64,000 bases of DNA from assembly GCA_049515135.1 (NCBI GenBank), contig JBEKUJ010000001.1, positions 310,001 through 374,000 of the forward strand. The letters run 5' to 3'. This stretch comes from Fen-1364 sp049515135 (lineage in GTDB: Bacteria; Spirochaetota; Spirochaetia; SZUA-6; Fen-1364). The position numbers were made by a program, and so were the translations under genes. Positions 9,086 to 17,824 of the stretch are shown here, in pieces. The notes beneath the pieces are model-generated. The model was given only the letters and a program-made list of their open reading frames with translations. It searched no databases and had not been told where the DNA came from. How positions within the stretch are numbered: position 1 is the stretch's first letter; every line of letters begins with the position of its first letter.

Positions 9086-9997
9086 ATGAGGGTCTTTTTC
9101 GAGCAGTTGATCAATGGGCTGACGATCGGGAGCTTTTACGGCCTGATCGCGTTGGGCTACTCGATGGTCTACGGGGTGCTCAAGCTGATCAACTTTGCCC
9201 ATGGCGATTTCTTTGCCCTGGGCTCGTACCTGGGCTACACGATGCTTGTGTTCGGCGCGGGTTTCGTGACGACCCACCTGGGATTATGGGGCGGTCTTGC
9301 GGTCACCGTGATCGTGGCCGCCCTCTGTCTTGCGGTAGTAGGCGTGGTTGTGGAGCGCATTGCCTACCGGCCCATCTATCCCGCGGGCAGGCTGCCCGCC
9401 GTGGTGTCCGCGCTGGGGGCCTCCATAATATTACAGAACCTCATCATGATCATCTGGGGTCCGCGATACCAGGCATATCCTGCTGAGATGATTCCCAACT
9501 TCCACATCCACGCCGGGGGACTCAATCTCACCGGACTGCAGCTGCTCATCCTCTGCGTCTCCTTTGCCCTGATGGCCGCGCTCTACTTTGTCATCCAGAA
9601 GACTACCTGGGGCGCGGCAATACGGGCAACAGCCCTGGACCGTGACACCGCTGCGCTCATGGGGATCAACTTCAACAAGGTGATCCGTTTCATCTTCACC
9701 CTGGGACCCGCGCTCGGCGCCCTCACCGGCGTCATGGTGGGCATGTACTACAGGCAGATCAGCTTCACCATGGGCTGGAACTACGGTTTGAAGGCCTTCA
9801 CGGCCACCATCCTGGGCGGCATCGGGAACCTCCCGGGGGCCATGTTCGGCGGTCTCATCCTGGGCGTGCTGGAAATGCTGGGCAGCGCATACGTTTCAAC
9901 GGCCTGGAAGGACGTTTTTGTCTTTCTCATCCTGATTCTCGTGCTGATATTCCGGCCCAACGGACTCTTCGGCGAGAAGATAGCAGAGAAGGTTTAG
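9086..9997 (+). CDS. livH: LivH-type ABC permease
   Basis: 303-residue inner-membrane permease with about eight helices. The N-terminus (INGLTIGSFYGLIALGYS) and the GVLKLINFAHGDFFALG segment are hallmarks of LivH. Only 9 bp separate it from the binding-protein gene, and 2 bp from the next permease, so the operon is tightly packed. Confidence 0.93.
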   Translation: MRVFFEQLINGLTIGSFYGLIALGYSMVYGVLKLINFAHGDFFALGSYLGYTMLVFGAGFVTTHLGLWGGLAVTVIVAALCLAVVGVVVERIAYRPIYPAGRLPAVVSALGASIILQNLIMIIWGPRYQAYPAEMIPNFHIHAGGLNLTGLQLLILCVSFALMAALYFVIQKTTWGAAIRATALDRDTAALMGINFNKVIRFIFTLGPALGALTGVMVGMYYRQISFTMGWNYGLKAFTATILGGIGNLPGAMFGGLILGVLEMLGSAYVSTAWKDVFVFLILILVLIFRPNGLFGEKIAEKV

Positions 9998-9999
9998 GA

Positions 10000-10998
10000 A
10001 TGGCGGGAGACCTTCTGCCGCGCAGCCGCGTGGCGTACCGCGCGAGGGCGGTGCCGCTCCTGCTGGCTCTCCTGGCGGTCATAGCCTTTCCTTTTTTTGC
10101 CAGTGATTACCTCCTGGATGTGGCCTTCTTCTTCGGCATCTACGTCCTCCTGGGCCTGAGCCTCAACATCGTGCTCGGCGAGGTGGGACTCTACGACCTT
10201 GGCCATGCGGGATTCTATGCCATCGGCGCCTACACAACGGCCATCCTCAACACGCGGTTCGGGATTCCGGTTCTTATCCTCCTGCCTGTCAGCGCATTGG
10301 CGGCAGGTCTTTTCGCGTACCTCGTCACCTCACCCATCATCCATCTCCGCGGGGACTACCTGTGCATCGTGACCATCGGCATGGGAGAGATCGTGCGCCT
10401 GGGGCTGATCAACAACCCGCTGGGGCTGACGGGAGGCCCCAACGGCGTATACGGGATCGACTCGCCCACGCTCGGCTTCCTGAGGCTCGATTCATCCGCG
10501 GGCTATTACGCCCTGATCTGGGTGATGGTGGGCCTGGCGGTCTTTGCGCTCATTCGGCTGCAGCATTCGCGAATCGGCCGGGCGTGGAACTGCATCAGGG
10601 AGGACGAGGTCGCTGCGCAGGCAACGGGAATCGATGTGCGGGCGTACAAGCTGCTTGCCTTCGTGCTGGGCGCCGCGCTTGCGGGAGTGGCGGGGAACCT
10701 GTATGCGGTCAAGCTGATGGTCGTCTCTCCGGAGAGCTTCACCTTTTGGGAATCCTGCCTCATGTTCAGCATCGTGCTGATCGGCGGCATGGGCTCGGTG
10801 CCCGGGGTCATCATTGGAGCCGCGGCCATCAGCCTGTTCCCCGAAATCTTCCGATCCTTCGCCAGCTACCGCATGGTGGTCTTCGGCGTGGTCATGATCC
10901 TCATGATGATGTTCCGGCCCGGCGGCGCCTGGCCTCGCAGGCGGGGGGGGACCGAAGCGCAGGACCTCCTGCGGCGGCTGTGGAGGACCCATGGGTGA
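10000..10998 (+). CDS. livM: LivM-type ABC permease
   Basis: 332-residue second permease with the LivM landmarks GLSLNIVLGEVGLYDLGHAG and the GGMGSVPG loop. AGGA precedes the ATG. The last ~25 residues are an Arg/Gly-rich tail that overlaps the start of the ATPase gene by 8 bp. Confidence 0.92.
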   Translation: MAGDLLPRSRVAYRARAVPLLLALLAVIAFPFFASDYLLDVAFFFGIYVLLGLSLNIVLGEVGLYDLGHAGFYAIGAYTTAILNTRFGIPVLILLPVSALAAGLFAYLVTSPIIHLRGDYLCIVTIGMGEIVRLGLINNPLGLTGGPNGVYGIDSPTLGFLRLDSSAGYYALIWVMVGLAVFALIRLQHSRIGRAWNCIREDEVAAQATGIDVRAYKLLAFVLGAALAGVAGNLYAVKLMVVSPESFTFWESCLMFSIVLIGGMGSVPGVIIGAAAISLFPEIFRSFASYRMVVFGVVMILMMMFRPGGAWPRRRGGTEAQDLLRRLWRTHG

Positions 10999-11815
10999 CC
11001 CCCTGGGGATGCCAGCCGATCCTGTTGCTGCTGCCGCAAAAAAGAGCGCTGAGGTAGTCCTGGAAACCGTGGGGCTCACCAAGACTTTCGGCGGTCTCAC
11101 CGCCGTGGACTCGCTGGACCTGCGGGTCCACCGCGGGGAGATCTCAAGCCTCATCGGCCCCAACGGCGCGGGGAAAACCACTGTGTTCAACGTCGTCACC
11201 GGCATCTACAGGCCGGAAAGCGGCACGGTGTTCTTCCAGGGGGAGAACATCACAGGGAGGAAGCCGCACCGGATCGTGGAGCGGGGGATCGCCCGCACCT
11301 TCCAGAACATCCGGCTTTTCCCCAACCTCACCTGCCTTGAAAACGTCATGGCCGGCAGGCACGCAAGGACGCACAGCGGCGTCGGCGCCGCGCTCTTCCG
11401 ACCGCGATCGCAGGTGGAGGAGGAGAAGGAGACGCGACGCTCAGCCGAGGAGCGCCTCTCCCAGGTAGGTCTGTGGGAATCACGGCACGAGCTGGCGCGC
11501 AACATTGCGTACGGCCGGCAGCGGATGCTGGAGATTGCGCGCGCCCTGGCTACCTCCCCCCGGCTCATCGTCCTTGACGAGCCGTCCAGCGGGCTGAACC
11601 CCCGCGAGACGGAAGACCTGATGGAGTTCATCAAGCGGATCATCCGGGACGAGCACCTGACCATTCTCCTCATCGAGCATGACATGAACGTGGTCATGGG
11701 CATCTCGGACTGGGTTACCGTGATGGACGGAGGACGCAAGATCGCCGAGGGCCATCCCCGGCAGATCTACCACGACCCCCGGGTCATCGAGGCGTACCTC
11801 GGTGGAGGAGCCTGA
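10991..11815 (+). CDS. livG: LivG-type ABC ATPase
   Basis: 274-residue ATPase. Walker A is GPNGAGKTT (residues 56-64) and Walker B ends LIVLDEPSSGLNP. The signature region reads AYGRQ rather than LSGGQ, a variant seen in LivG proteins. The first ~20 residues are an Ala/Lys extension before the ATPase fold begins. It powers the LivH/LivM channel together with the following LivF. Confidence 0.93.
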   Translation: MGDPLGMPADPVAAAAKKSAEVVLETVGLTKTFGGLTAVDSLDLRVHRGEISSLIGPNGAGKTTVFNVVTGIYRPESGTVFFQGENITGRKPHRIVERGIARTFQNIRLFPNLTCLENVMAGRHARTHSGVGAALFRPRSQVEEEKETRRSAEERLSQVGLWESRHELARNIAYGRQRMLEIARALATSPRLIVLDEPSSGLNPRETEDLMEFIKRIIRDEHLTILLIEHDMNVVMGISDWVTVMDGGRKIAEGHPRQIYHDPRVIEAYLGGGA

Positions 11816-11818
11816 GGA

Positions 11819-12559
11819 ATGTCCGCCCTTCTCCAGGTGAACGACCTGCACATCCACTACGGAGCCCTTGAAGCCCTGAAAGGCGTGACCCTGTCCGTGG
11901 AGGAAGGAGAGGTTGTGACAGTGCTCGGGGCCAACGGGGCGGGAAAGAGCACGCTGCTTCGCGCCATCTCGGGCCTCCTTCCTGCGCGGGAAGGGGAGAT
12001 CCTCTTCAACGGGGCCTCTTTGTCGCGCACTCCGGCGTACGACATCGTGCTGCGGGGGATATCCCATGCCCCGGAGGGCCGCAAGGTCTTTTCAACGCTC
12101 ACCGTAGAGGAGAACCTCAATCTGGGAGCATTCACGCGCCGCAACCGACGCGGGGAAGTCATGCTGGCCCGGGACAGGGTTTTCGAGCTGTTTCCCCTGC
12201 TGAAAGACCGACGCGGGCAGCTGGCCGGGACCCTTTCCGGCGGGGAGCAGCAAATGCTGGCCATTGGCCGGGCGCTGATGAGCACGCCCCGGATCCTCCT
12301 TCTGGACGAGCCGTCCCTCGGCCTGGCTCCCATCCTTGTGCACCTCATTTTCGACATAATCCAGGAGATCAACCGCCAGGGTATTGCAATCCTCCTGGTG
12401 GAACAGAACGCCCATCAGGCCCTGGCGCTGGCGCGCCGCGGATACGTCCTGGAGACGGGGCTCATTTCAGCGCACGGAACCTCGGAGGAACTGCAGTCGG
12501 ACAGGCGGATCCAGGAGGCGTATCTCGGGGGCTCGGGCCTCAACGCCCGGCTAACCTAG
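11819..12559 (+). CDS. livF: LivF-type ABC ATPase
   Basis: 246-residue ATPase with Walker A GANGAGKST (37-45), signature LSGGEQ and Walker B ILLLDEPSLGLAP, all intact and typical of LivF. It closes the operon and its stop overlaps the convergent gene's stop by 4 bp; no terminator hairpin fits between the two genes. Confidence 0.93.
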   Translation: MSALLQVNDLHIHYGALEALKGVTLSVEEGEVVTVLGANGAGKSTLLRAISGLLPAREGEILFNGASLSRTPAYDIVLRGISHAPEGRKVFSTLTVEENLNLGAFTRRNRRGEVMLARDRVFELFPLLKDRRGQLAGTLSGGEQQMLAIGRALMSTPRILLLDEPSLGLAPILVHLIFDIIQEINRQGIAILLVEQNAHQALALARRGYVLETGLISAHGTSEELQSDRRIQEAYLGGSGLNARLT

Positions 12560-13386
12560 CGCGGACGGGAGCGCTTCCCCGAGGGGCGCGCTGGATGCGC
12601 CTCCTTGGCAGGCGCCGGCGGCGGAAGAGGCTCGGCAATCGGCGTGCTTTCGATCTTCTGGTTCATGACGGCAAGCCCGCCTCCGCTGCTCAGCGTGTTG
12701 ATGATGACATCATGGACAAGCGCTTCATGGCTCAGGCCCCTGCTTCTGCCAAGGCCATAGACAAGGGCAAGCGATGCATAGCCGGACGGCTGCATCCCGC
12801 TTGTCATGAGGAGCCTGCCTATCTGGAGGGAGTCCTCGTCCTCCAGCGGAGCCACGGCGCGAAGATCCATGATGGCGCCGCATGCTGCCAGCGCCGCTTC
12901 CGTCCCCACATGCTGCGCCGCCCCCGTTGCCAGCAGGTCACTCACAAGCTGGTCGGAGAGACCGCAGCGCAAATAGATCGCGATGTCCTTGAGGGTCTCA
13001 TCCGAAACGGGAGACAGAAAAGACCCGCCAAAGCCTGTTTGCAGAACAATCGTCATTGCGCGTTGAAGCCGCGCCAGCTCGGAGTTGAGATGCTTCAGCA
13101 GCCGCTCCGCGGGGACCCCCTTTGCCTCGCCTTCCAGCAGTTTTTCCAGGAGTAGCCGCCGAGGGACATGCTGCCGCGCAGCCTCGGAGAAGATAATGAC
13201 CAGCTGGCCGCGAACCTCCACGTACGCCTTTGAACCCGGGTCCGAGCCGTACCATTTCTCCAACAGGTCACTCCAGGATGCCCCGGCCGCAGCCATGAGC
13301 ATGATTGATGCGACAAGGAGGATTGCGGCAGGTGAGACGCCCAAATGCTTCTTTTCGGCAGTGCTTCTCGTAGCGTCCCCCGTCAC
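12556..13386 (-). CDS. Unknown single-span membrane protein in the sigma-factor operon
   Basis: 276 residues, function not recognised. A single hydrophobic segment (about residues 18-36) near the N-terminus could be an uncleaved signal anchor or signal peptide; the rest is predicted outside the cytoplasm and mainly helical, with Leu-rich helices (RRLLLEKLLEGEAKGV) and a Pro/Ala/Lys tail. Its start overlaps the stop of the anti-sigma-like gene by 4 bases, so it belongs to the sigma operon and may act in the same sensing pathway or be a target of it. Confidence 0.7.
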   Translation of the reverse strand: MTGDATRSTAEKKHLGVSPAAILLVASIMLMAAAGASWSDLLEKWYGSDPGSKAYVEVRGQLVIIFSEAARQHVPRRLLLEKLLEGEAKGVPAERLLKHLNSELARLQRAMTIVLQTGFGGSFLSPVSDETLKDIAIYLRCGLSDQLVSDLLATGAAQHVGTEAALAACGAIMDLRAVAPLEDEDSLQIGRLLMTSGMQPSGYASLALVYGLGRSRGLSHEALVHDVIINTLSSGGGLAVMNQKIESTPIAEPLPPPAPAKEAHPARPSGKRSRPR

Positions 13387-14018
13387 AGCCTGAGAACCGA
13401 GGAGAGGCCGCCGAAGCCGTCATCGACCCGGCTCTCCGAATGAGGATCAGGCGCCCACAGCTGCCCGTCGAGCAGGAAGTCATACGTATAGATGGCCCCT
13501 CTGCGAAGCGGCACGGTGATCTCCCAGACCCCGTTTGCACCGGTCTTCAGATTCAGCTCCTGGGCATGCCAGCCATTCCAGTCTCCCGCAATGCTGACCC
13601 GGGAAGCGGCTGGAGCGTCCAGGGTGAAGCGCACCATGACAATGGCTTCCTGTGAGCGTACCCGGGCCTGCACGACGAAGGCGCCCACTCCCAGGAGGAG
13701 GGCAACACAGCCGGCAAGAGGCAGGACCCATCTGAGGGCGTGCACGGTGGAATCGGAGAAATGGTGCACCCTCACCCTTGTTGCCCGTCTCATAACGATT
13801 TCAGTGAAGGCAGGCGACAGAGGCTCCGGAACCGGTGCCAGTTCGGAATGCTCTCCGGCATCGCGGCGGATCAGAGGGATCAACGCTCCATAGTTGCGTC
13901 CGCACCGGGCGCACGTCCGGCTGTGATTGACGATGAAGAAGAGACTCTGCGCATCGGAGAGGCGCCCTTGCTCCCATTCACTGACTGCAGCGTCCACGCG
14001 TTCACACGTCTCGTTCAT
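13383..14018 (-). CDS. Membrane zinc-finger anti-sigma-like protein with C-terminal CBM48 domain
   Basis: 211 residues in three parts. The N-terminus holds a zf-HC2-type motif, His32-x3-Cys36-x2-Cys39 (HSRTCARC), the usual sigma-binding zinc finger of anti-sigma factors. One membrane helix spans about 95-117. The outer part (about 128-211) resembles the early-set/CBM48 glycogen-binding domain of AMPK-beta and isoamylase proteins, with VSIAGDWNGW (141-150), a YTYDFLLDG strand and a WAPDP segment. It starts 23 bp downstream of the ECF sigma gene. Inference: the outer domain senses a glucan or a protein and relays this to sigma release. Confidence 0.82.
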   Translation of the reverse strand: MNETCERVDAAVSEWEQGRLSDAQSLFFIVNHSRTCARCGRNYGALIPLIRRDAGEHSELAPVPEPLSPAFTEIVMRRATRVRVHHFSDSTVHALRWVLPLAGCVALLLGVGAFVVQARVRSQEAIVMVRFTLDAPAASRVSIAGDWNGWHAQELNLKTGANGVWEITVPLRRGAIYTYDFLLDGQLWAPDPHSESRVDDGFGGLSSVLRL

Positions 14019-14041
14019 GCTGTTGCCTGCTCGTTAGTATA

Positions 14042-14641
14042 CTATAGTATGCTTTCCATCGTTGCGCTCTTGTGAATCGTTTCGCGTAATTTCTGCCGGC
14101 CGCGAAACAGGCGCGACTTCACGTTCTCCACGCCGATGTTGAGCACTGCGCTGATGGATTCCACTCTCATCTCCTCGTAGTAGTACAGAACGATGACCTC
14201 TCTCAGCGTGGGAGGCAGGGAGTCGACTGCCTGGCGCAGCGCGGCCCGCTCGTAGTCCGCCAGCACCACGCGCTGCGGATCGGACTCTCCGCCGGCTGCC
14301 AGCTCCACCTCGACTGCGGCAACGCGCTCGTCGCGTCTCTTCATGCGGCCGTACGCGCTGCGCAGGTGGTTTACCGCAATGCTGTACAGCCAGGGAAGGA
14401 GCTTCTTGTCCAGACTGAAGCGATGGAGGGACCGGAAGGCGCGCAGGAATATCTCCTGCGCCGCCTCTTCCGCCTCCTCGCGATTGCCGAGGAAGGAGAG
14501 AGAAAGCCTCACGATGAGACCCTTGTATCGATCAACGATGAGCCGAAAGGCGTCCCTGTTCCCTCGTAGGACCTCGCCGATTGCCGCGAGCTCGTCCGCG
14601 CGTTCGGCACCCTCGGCGCGAATCTCTTCCACTGCGCTCAA
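14042..14641 (-). CDS. ECF RNA polymerase sigma factor
   Basis: 199-residue sigma factor with only regions 2 and 4. Region 2 is around residues 25-95 (RDAFRLIVDRYKGLIVRLSL through LPWLYSIAVNHLR), and region 4 around 130-185 (LPPTLREVIVLYYYEEMRVE, then ENVKSRLFRGRQKLRE). The start is apparently TTG at 14641; an in-frame GTG at 14632 is an alternative, and no strong ribosome-binding site distinguishes them. Followed by its putative anti-sigma gene, the standard ECF arrangement. Confidence 0.9.
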   Translation of the reverse strand: MSAVEEIRAEGAERADELAAIGEVLRGNRDAFRLIVDRYKGLIVRLSLSFLGNREEAEEAAQEIFLRAFRSLHRFSLDKKLLPWLYSIAVNHLRSAYGRMKRRDERVAAVEVELAAGGESDPQRVVLADYERAALRQAVDSLPPTLREVIVLYYYEEMRVESISAVLNIGVENVKSRLFRGRQKLRETIHKSATMESIL

Positions 14642-14951
14642 TGTACCACTTGGAAAGAGAAAAAAGGACAGAACTCACTTTTCTAGAACTGCAACCACCA
14701 GGTCAGAGAGCGGGTATTGTGTGGCGTCACCATTGTGGCGCTGTCGGCCTCCCGAGAGAACTGAACAGCGCGCGGGAGGTTGGTGAAGCGCGGGCCCCGT
14801 TCCGCGCGCCTCTCGCAAATCCCTTTCCACGGCCGGCCGCAGGCCTCCCTGAGCGCCCTTGATCGGGGGTACTGAGCCGGCCATCTTTCTGTCGCAATAA
14901 AACCCTTTATTTTCCGTCCTGACTACAGGAGGACGAGAAGCTGTGCGCGGC
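14642..14951. other. Intergenic region without a recognised gene
   Basis: About 310 bp between the divergent sigma-factor gene and the marR promoter. Short open frames exist on both strands but none has a ribosome-binding site and a protein-like composition together. It contains the small palindrome TTCTAGAA about 40 bp upstream of the sigma start and should carry the sigma operon promoter; I could not define it. Confidence 0.5.
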
Positions 14952-14980
14952 TTGACTCTTGAAGCGAAAAATTATATGCT
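14952..14980 (+). promoter_or_regulatory. marR operon promoter
   Basis: TTGACT (14952-14957) and TATGCT (14975-14980) with 17 bp spacing. The predicted transcription start falls in the repeat cluster immediately downstream, so a regulator bound there would block initiation. Confidence 0.65.
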
Positions 14981-14981
14981 T

Positions 14982-15016
14982 TCGAATATTACGGAATCGA
15001 ATATTTCGTAATCGAA
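14982..15016. promoter_or_regulatory. Probable MarR operator: 15-bp direct repeats with an embedded inverted repeat
   Basis: Two copies of a 15-bp unit, TCGAATATTACGGAA (14982-14996) and TCGAATATTTCGTAA (14997-15011), match at 13 of 15 positions and are followed by a partial third TCGAA. Within them TTACGGAA and TTTCGTAA form a near-perfect inverted repeat (14989-15011), the size expected for a winged-helix MarR dimer. It covers the start point of the marR promoter and ends 10 bp before the ATG, which predicts autorepression. Confidence 0.6.
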
Positions 15017-15026
15017 GAAGATACCC

Positions 15027-15461
15027 ATGAAAGAAATCCAGCTTCTTGAGCTCCTGGGCGACATCTACCGCCGGGTCTTCAGGGCCGTTGCGCCCATGGC
15101 GCAGTCAGAAGGCCTCTCCATGACCGAGATGCTGGTCGTGTGGAAGATGCACGCGCGGGAATGCCGCAGAGTAAAGGAGCTTGTCGCGGATATCGGGCTC
15201 CCCCCGAGCACGCTCACCGGGATCCTTGACCGTTTGACTGCAGCGGGCTGGCTGGCCCGCGAGGCAGACAAGGAAGACCGCAGGGCAGTGGTCATGAGAC
15301 GCACGGAGAAGCTGGACAGGTTCATCCGCTTGTTGAGGCAGGAAAGAACGAAATCCCTGGAGGCTGCCTTCCGCAAGCTTCCCCGGGAGCTCGTGGAACG
15401 GCTGACCGCAGACCTCACTGCCGTTCATGACCTGCTGGAAGCTGAGGAGAAGTCGGAGTGA
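15027..15461 (+). CDS. MarR-family transcriptional regulator
   Basis: 144-residue winged-helix repressor. The central segment LVADIGLPPSTLTGILDRLTAAGWL is the recognition helix region and EADKEDRRAVVMR the wing with its conserved Asp-Arg pair. It is the first gene of the efflux operon and overlaps the transporter start by 4 bases. Expected to repress the operon through the repeats just upstream and to release DNA when an exported compound binds. Confidence 0.9.
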   Translation: MKEIQLLELLGDIYRRVFRAVAPMAQSEGLSMTEMLVVWKMHARECRRVKELVADIGLPPSTLTGILDRLTAAGWLAREADKEDRRAVVMRRTEKLDRFIRLLRQERTKSLEAAFRKLPRELVERLTADLTAVHDLLEAEEKSE

Positions 15462-17026
15462 GCGATCAGACAGCGGTGCAGGGCGGCGCGCAGGCGGGAC
15501 AGGCCGGATACCACTGGATTGCCCCGGTCCTTGTGGCCCTCATCGGCGCCTTCATGTCCATCCTGGATTCGAGCATCGTCAACGTGGCCATCCCCACGAT
15601 GATGAACGTGTTCAACGCCGACCCGAGCTCCATCGAATGGGTGTCCACCATCTACATGCTGGCCCTTGGGGTGGTGGTGCCGCTGTCGGGCTGGCTCGGC
15701 GACCGAATAGGGTTCAAGCGGCTGTACATCCTTTCCATGGCCACGTTCGTGGCGGGATCGCTCCTGTGCACGCTTGCATGGAGCCTCAACTCGCTGATCT
15801 TTGCCCGGGTGATCCAGGCAGTGGGCGGCGGTATGATCATGCCAACCACCATGGCCATGATCTACCGCATGGTCCCGCGGGACAAGATCGGCTCCGGCAT
15901 GGGGATCTTCGGGATCGCCTTGCTGGTTGCTCCGGCATTGGGGCCCACCCTGGGCGGGTACCTGGTCGAATACGTGGAGTGGCGATGGATCTTCACGATC
16001 AACCTCCCCATCGGGGTGATCGGCATGCTGCTCGCGTTCTTCGTGCTGCCCGAGTTCCAGAGCAAGCACCCCGGCAAGTTCGATATCGCGGGCGCGCTCA
16101 CCTCCGCAACCACCCTCTTCTGCCTCCTCCTGGCTCTCAGCAAGGGATCAGACTGGGGCTGGGGCGACGAGAGGACCGTCATGCTGTTCTTTGTGAGCTT
16201 CGTCTCGCTCATCCTTTTCATCTATCTCGAGCTGACCTCGGACAACCCGCTCCTCGATCTGCGGGTCTTCAAGTACCGCAGCTTCACCCTGGCCAACCTT
16301 ACCATCATCGTAACGACCATCGGGATGTTTTCCGGCCTGTTTTTCCTGCCCCTCTTCCTCCAGAGCATCCGGGGCATCGGCGCCATGGAGACCGGTCTGC
16401 TCATGATGCCTGGCGCCCTCGTCTCCGGTCTCATGATGCCAATCATTGGGAGACTCTTCGACAGGATTGGACCCCGGCCCCTGGTGCTCCTTGGTCTCCT
16501 CACACTGGCCTTCATCACGTTTCTTTTCCGGAACCTCAACCTGGCAACCGCAACATCGACGATCATGCTGTGGGTGATGTTCCGAGGCATGGTGATGCCC
16601 CTGGCAAACATGCCGGCACAGACTTCGGCCTTGTTGGACCTCCCGACAGAGCTGATAGGCCGCGCCTCCTCGATCACCAACATAATCGGCCGGGTGTCCA
16701 GCTCCTTTGGAATCGCCGTGATGACTTCGCTGCTCACCACCAGGCAGGCCATTCATGGCGCCCGGCTCTCCTGGGGCCTGAGCGCAGCCAATCCAGCCGT
16801 CGCGGAGATCGTTGCGCGAGCCTCTGCGGCCATGGGCGGAGGGGCGCGCGGAAAGAGCATTGCCCTTGCCTACCTGCAGGGAATGGTCGTCAAGACATCG
16901 TTTGTCAACGCAATCGATGATGTATTCGTCGTAACTGCCGCCTTCACTCTGATCGCCCTCGTTCCCGCGCTCTTCCTCAAGAAGGGCACGAACGGCAAGG
17001 CGCGTGGTGCAGCAATGGCGGAGTAA
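15458..17026 (+). CDS. EmrB/QacA-type (DHA2) multidrug transporter
   Basis: 522-residue major-facilitator drug:proton antiporter with 14 predicted helices. Motif A (GWLGDRIGFKRLY), motif C (APALGPTLGG) and the N-terminal LDSSIVNVAIP segment place it in the DHA2 family. Starts at a GTG overlapping marR. In Gram-negative bacteria these pumps work with a HlyD-type adaptor and a TolC channel; both classes follow directly. Confidence 0.93.
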   Translation: MSDQTAVQGGAQAGQAGYHWIAPVLVALIGAFMSILDSSIVNVAIPTMMNVFNADPSSIEWVSTIYMLALGVVVPLSGWLGDRIGFKRLYILSMATFVAGSLLCTLAWSLNSLIFARVIQAVGGGMIMPTTMAMIYRMVPRDKIGSGMGIFGIALLVAPALGPTLGGYLVEYVEWRWIFTINLPIGVIGMLLAFFVLPEFQSKHPGKFDIAGALTSATTLFCLLLALSKGSDWGWGDERTVMLFFVSFVSLILFIYLELTSDNPLLDLRVFKYRSFTLANLTIIVTTIGMFSGLFFLPLFLQSIRGIGAMETGLLMMPGALVSGLMMPIIGRLFDRIGPRPLVLLGLLTLAFITFLFRNLNLATATSTIMLWVMFRGMVMPLANMPAQTSALLDLPTELIGRASSITNIIGRVSSSFGIAVMTSLLTTRQAIHGARLSWGLSAANPAVAEIVARASAAMGGGARGKSIALAYLQGMVVKTSFVNAIDDVFVVTAAFTLIALVPALFLKKGTNGKARGAAMAE

Positions 17027-17084
17027 GAAAGGCTCAGGCCCCTCCGCGGAAGGGGGGCATTCATCCAACGGGAGAGGATCACTG

Positions 17085-17780
17085 ATGTCACGAAAAACTG
17101 TCATTATGCTTGTTATTGCAATCGCGGTTGTCGCTGCCGCGGGCATAGTCGGGTACTACTGGTACCAGGGGTACCGCTACGTCTCCGCGGACGACGCGCG
17201 GGTAGCTTCCAACGTCGTGTCGGTCAGCCCGGAGATCGTGGGCAAGGTGCTTGAGTGGCGCGTGCAGGAAGGGGACACGGTCCAGAAGGACGAGGTGCTG
17301 GGTCGCCAGGACCTCGGGGCAGCGCTCACCTCGGGAGCCATCAACGCGCAGACCATGGGCTCGGTTGCCGGCGTTGTAGCGGAAAAGGCCGTGCTCAGGG
17401 CCCCCATCGCCGGCCAGGTCATCCTCTCCAATGCCGTCGTCGGCGAAATGGCGTCACCAGGCATGTCCCTTGCGGTGATCGCGGACACCGATGGCCTGTA
17501 CGTCAGCGCCAACGTCAAGGAGGGCGAAATCGCCCGGGTGAAGGTGGGGCTTCCCGTCGACATCTGGGTGGACGCCTTCCACGGCAGGCTCTTTCACGGG
17601 AGGGTGGAGACCATCGGCAGGGCGACATCCTCCACCTTTTCCCTCCTTCCCGCGCAGAACGGTGGCGGGAATTACACGAAGGTGGTCCAGGTCATCCCGA
17701 TCAAGGTCAGCATCCTGGACCAGGGCGACACGCGTCTCATGATCGGGATGAACGTATTCATCAAAGTCCACGTCAACTGA
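17085..17780 (+). CDS. Short HlyD/EmrA-type adaptor lacking the alpha-hairpin
   Basis: 231 residues; ATG at 17085 with GGGAGAGG upstream. An N-terminal membrane anchor (about 5-25) is followed by the first lipoyl half-motif (VSPEIVGKVLEWRVQEGDTV), only about 30 residues of linker, then the second half (LRAPIAGQVILSNAVVGE) and the beta-barrel domain. EmrA-type proteins normally have about 100 residues of coiled-coil hairpin in place of this linker, so this protein cannot reach a TolC channel in the usual way. A second adaptor with a hairpin follows. Confidence 0.85.
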   Translation: MSRKTVIMLVIAIAVVAAAGIVGYYWYQGYRYVSADDARVASNVVSVSPEIVGKVLEWRVQEGDTVQKDEVLGRQDLGAALTSGAINAQTMGSVAGVVAEKAVLRAPIAGQVILSNAVVGEMASPGMSLAVIADTDGLYVSANVKEGEIARVKVGLPVDIWVDAFHGRLFHGRVETIGRATSSTFSLLPAQNGGGNYTKVVQVIPIKVSILDQGDTRLMIGMNVFIKVHVN

Positions 17781-17824
17781 AAACAGGGGCCGAAAGGCCG
17801 ACTCACCATGCAAGGAGCAGAAGC

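Noticed and set aside
7439..9277. 612-codon minus-strand frame over the Liv binding-protein gene
   Set aside because: It covers clearly coding transporter genes on the other strand and shows only Arg/Gly/Asp-rich shadow composition.
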